The notes under the pieces were generated by a model. The model saw only the letters and a list, made by a program, of their open reading frames with translations, searched no databases and was not told where the DNA came from. A program made the translations under genes and the position numbers. Below, piece after piece: positions 63,991 through 64,000 of a stretch of 64,000 nt of DNA (positions are counted from its first letter, which is position 1; every line of letters begins with the position of its first letter). The DNA comes from Defluviitalea phaphyphila (lineage in GTDB: Bacteria > Bacillota > Clostridia > Lachnospirales > Defluviitaleaceae), in contig NZ_JWID01000004.1 of the NCBI RefSeq assembly GCF_001466305.1, positions 156,099 to 220,098 on the forward strand, written 5' to 3'.

Positions 63991-64000
63991 AACTTTATCC

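Noticed and set aside
1-64000. Mobile elements and horizontal-transfer boundaries
   Set aside because: No transposase, integrase, terminal inverted repeats or tRNA-flanking direct repeats were found. The R-M operon may have been acquired, but no boundary is visible.

Overview
The window is strongly AT-rich chromosomal DNA from an anaerobic, low-GC Firmicute, most likely a member of the Clostridia. Strong AAGGAGG-type ribosome sites, rho-independent hairpins after most operons, a short ThiC, radical-SAM ThiH, the tmRNA tag ending AEDNFALAA, a DegV protein and a flagellin behind a SigD-type promoter all fit this. No rRNA, tRNA, prophage, insertion sequence or CRISPR array was seen. Starts were re-chosen from ribosome sites and family N-termini, so several differ from the longest possible reading frame.

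Layout. 1-4311 (minus): a restriction-modification operon with two D12-class adenine methyltransferases, the first carrying a MerR-like HTH, followed by an AlwI-family type IIS endonuclease that runs off the left edge. 4746-8900 (minus): nitroreductase, DEAD-box helicase, CvfB-like S1 protein and a UbiA prenyltransferase. 9121-13897: an AEC transporter, then KDG kinase (two copies), KDPG aldolase and an IclR regulator. 14096-17528: an unusual chemoreceptor, an acyl-CoA thioesterase, ExoA and a DUF2325 protein. 17678-21039 (plus): an autoregulated GntR/ABC operon of YtrA type. 21196-24673: a secreted orphan, a TPR protein, a coiled-coil protein and an EamA transporter. 24844-26923: panBCD. 27142-32472: a TPP-riboswitch-controlled thiSGHF-thiDE-thiC operon. 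32544-34334: an orphan flagellin and an acyl-ACP thioesterase. 34388-42443: a TetR-controlled TolC/HlyD/ABC-2 export operon without its own ATPase, next to a NatAB-like exporter. 42661-48997: cystine symporter, SdpI-like protein with a 32-residue membrane peptide, ssrA/smpB, a parvulin, an S41 protease, ArgC and DUF4250. 49098-57199: 2-hydroxyacid dehydrogenase, aminotransferase, NifS/TtcA-like pair, CcdA-TlpA fusion, HxlR regulator, DUF6530-like protein and CPBP protease. 57235-59961: kduD, kduI and a LacI regulator. 60053-63990: ung, DegV, a second 2-hydroxyacid dehydrogenase and a membrane protein.

How the parts connect. KduI, KduD, KdgK and KdgA form the lower pectin/hexuronate route (keto-uronate to KDG to KDPG to pyruvate and glyceraldehyde-3-phosphate), but the genes sit in two clusters about 45 kb apart. 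Each cluster has its own regulator family (IclR or LacI) and its own visible operator type. Cofactor synthesis is represented by complete thi and panBCD operons.

The most unusual observations are: apparent AUU initiation codons in the LacI regulator and probably in the TPR gene; a TolC-family exporter operon with a clear double TetR operator but no ATPase; a chemoreceptor with a cytoplasmic C-terminal Cache-like domain; a ThiD2-ThiE fusion; the methyltransferase with a fused DNA-binding domain above a tandem repeat; and the SdpI/micro-ORF pair. No single locus stands out as a wholly new system. The export operon and the R-M operon are the best candidates for closer work.
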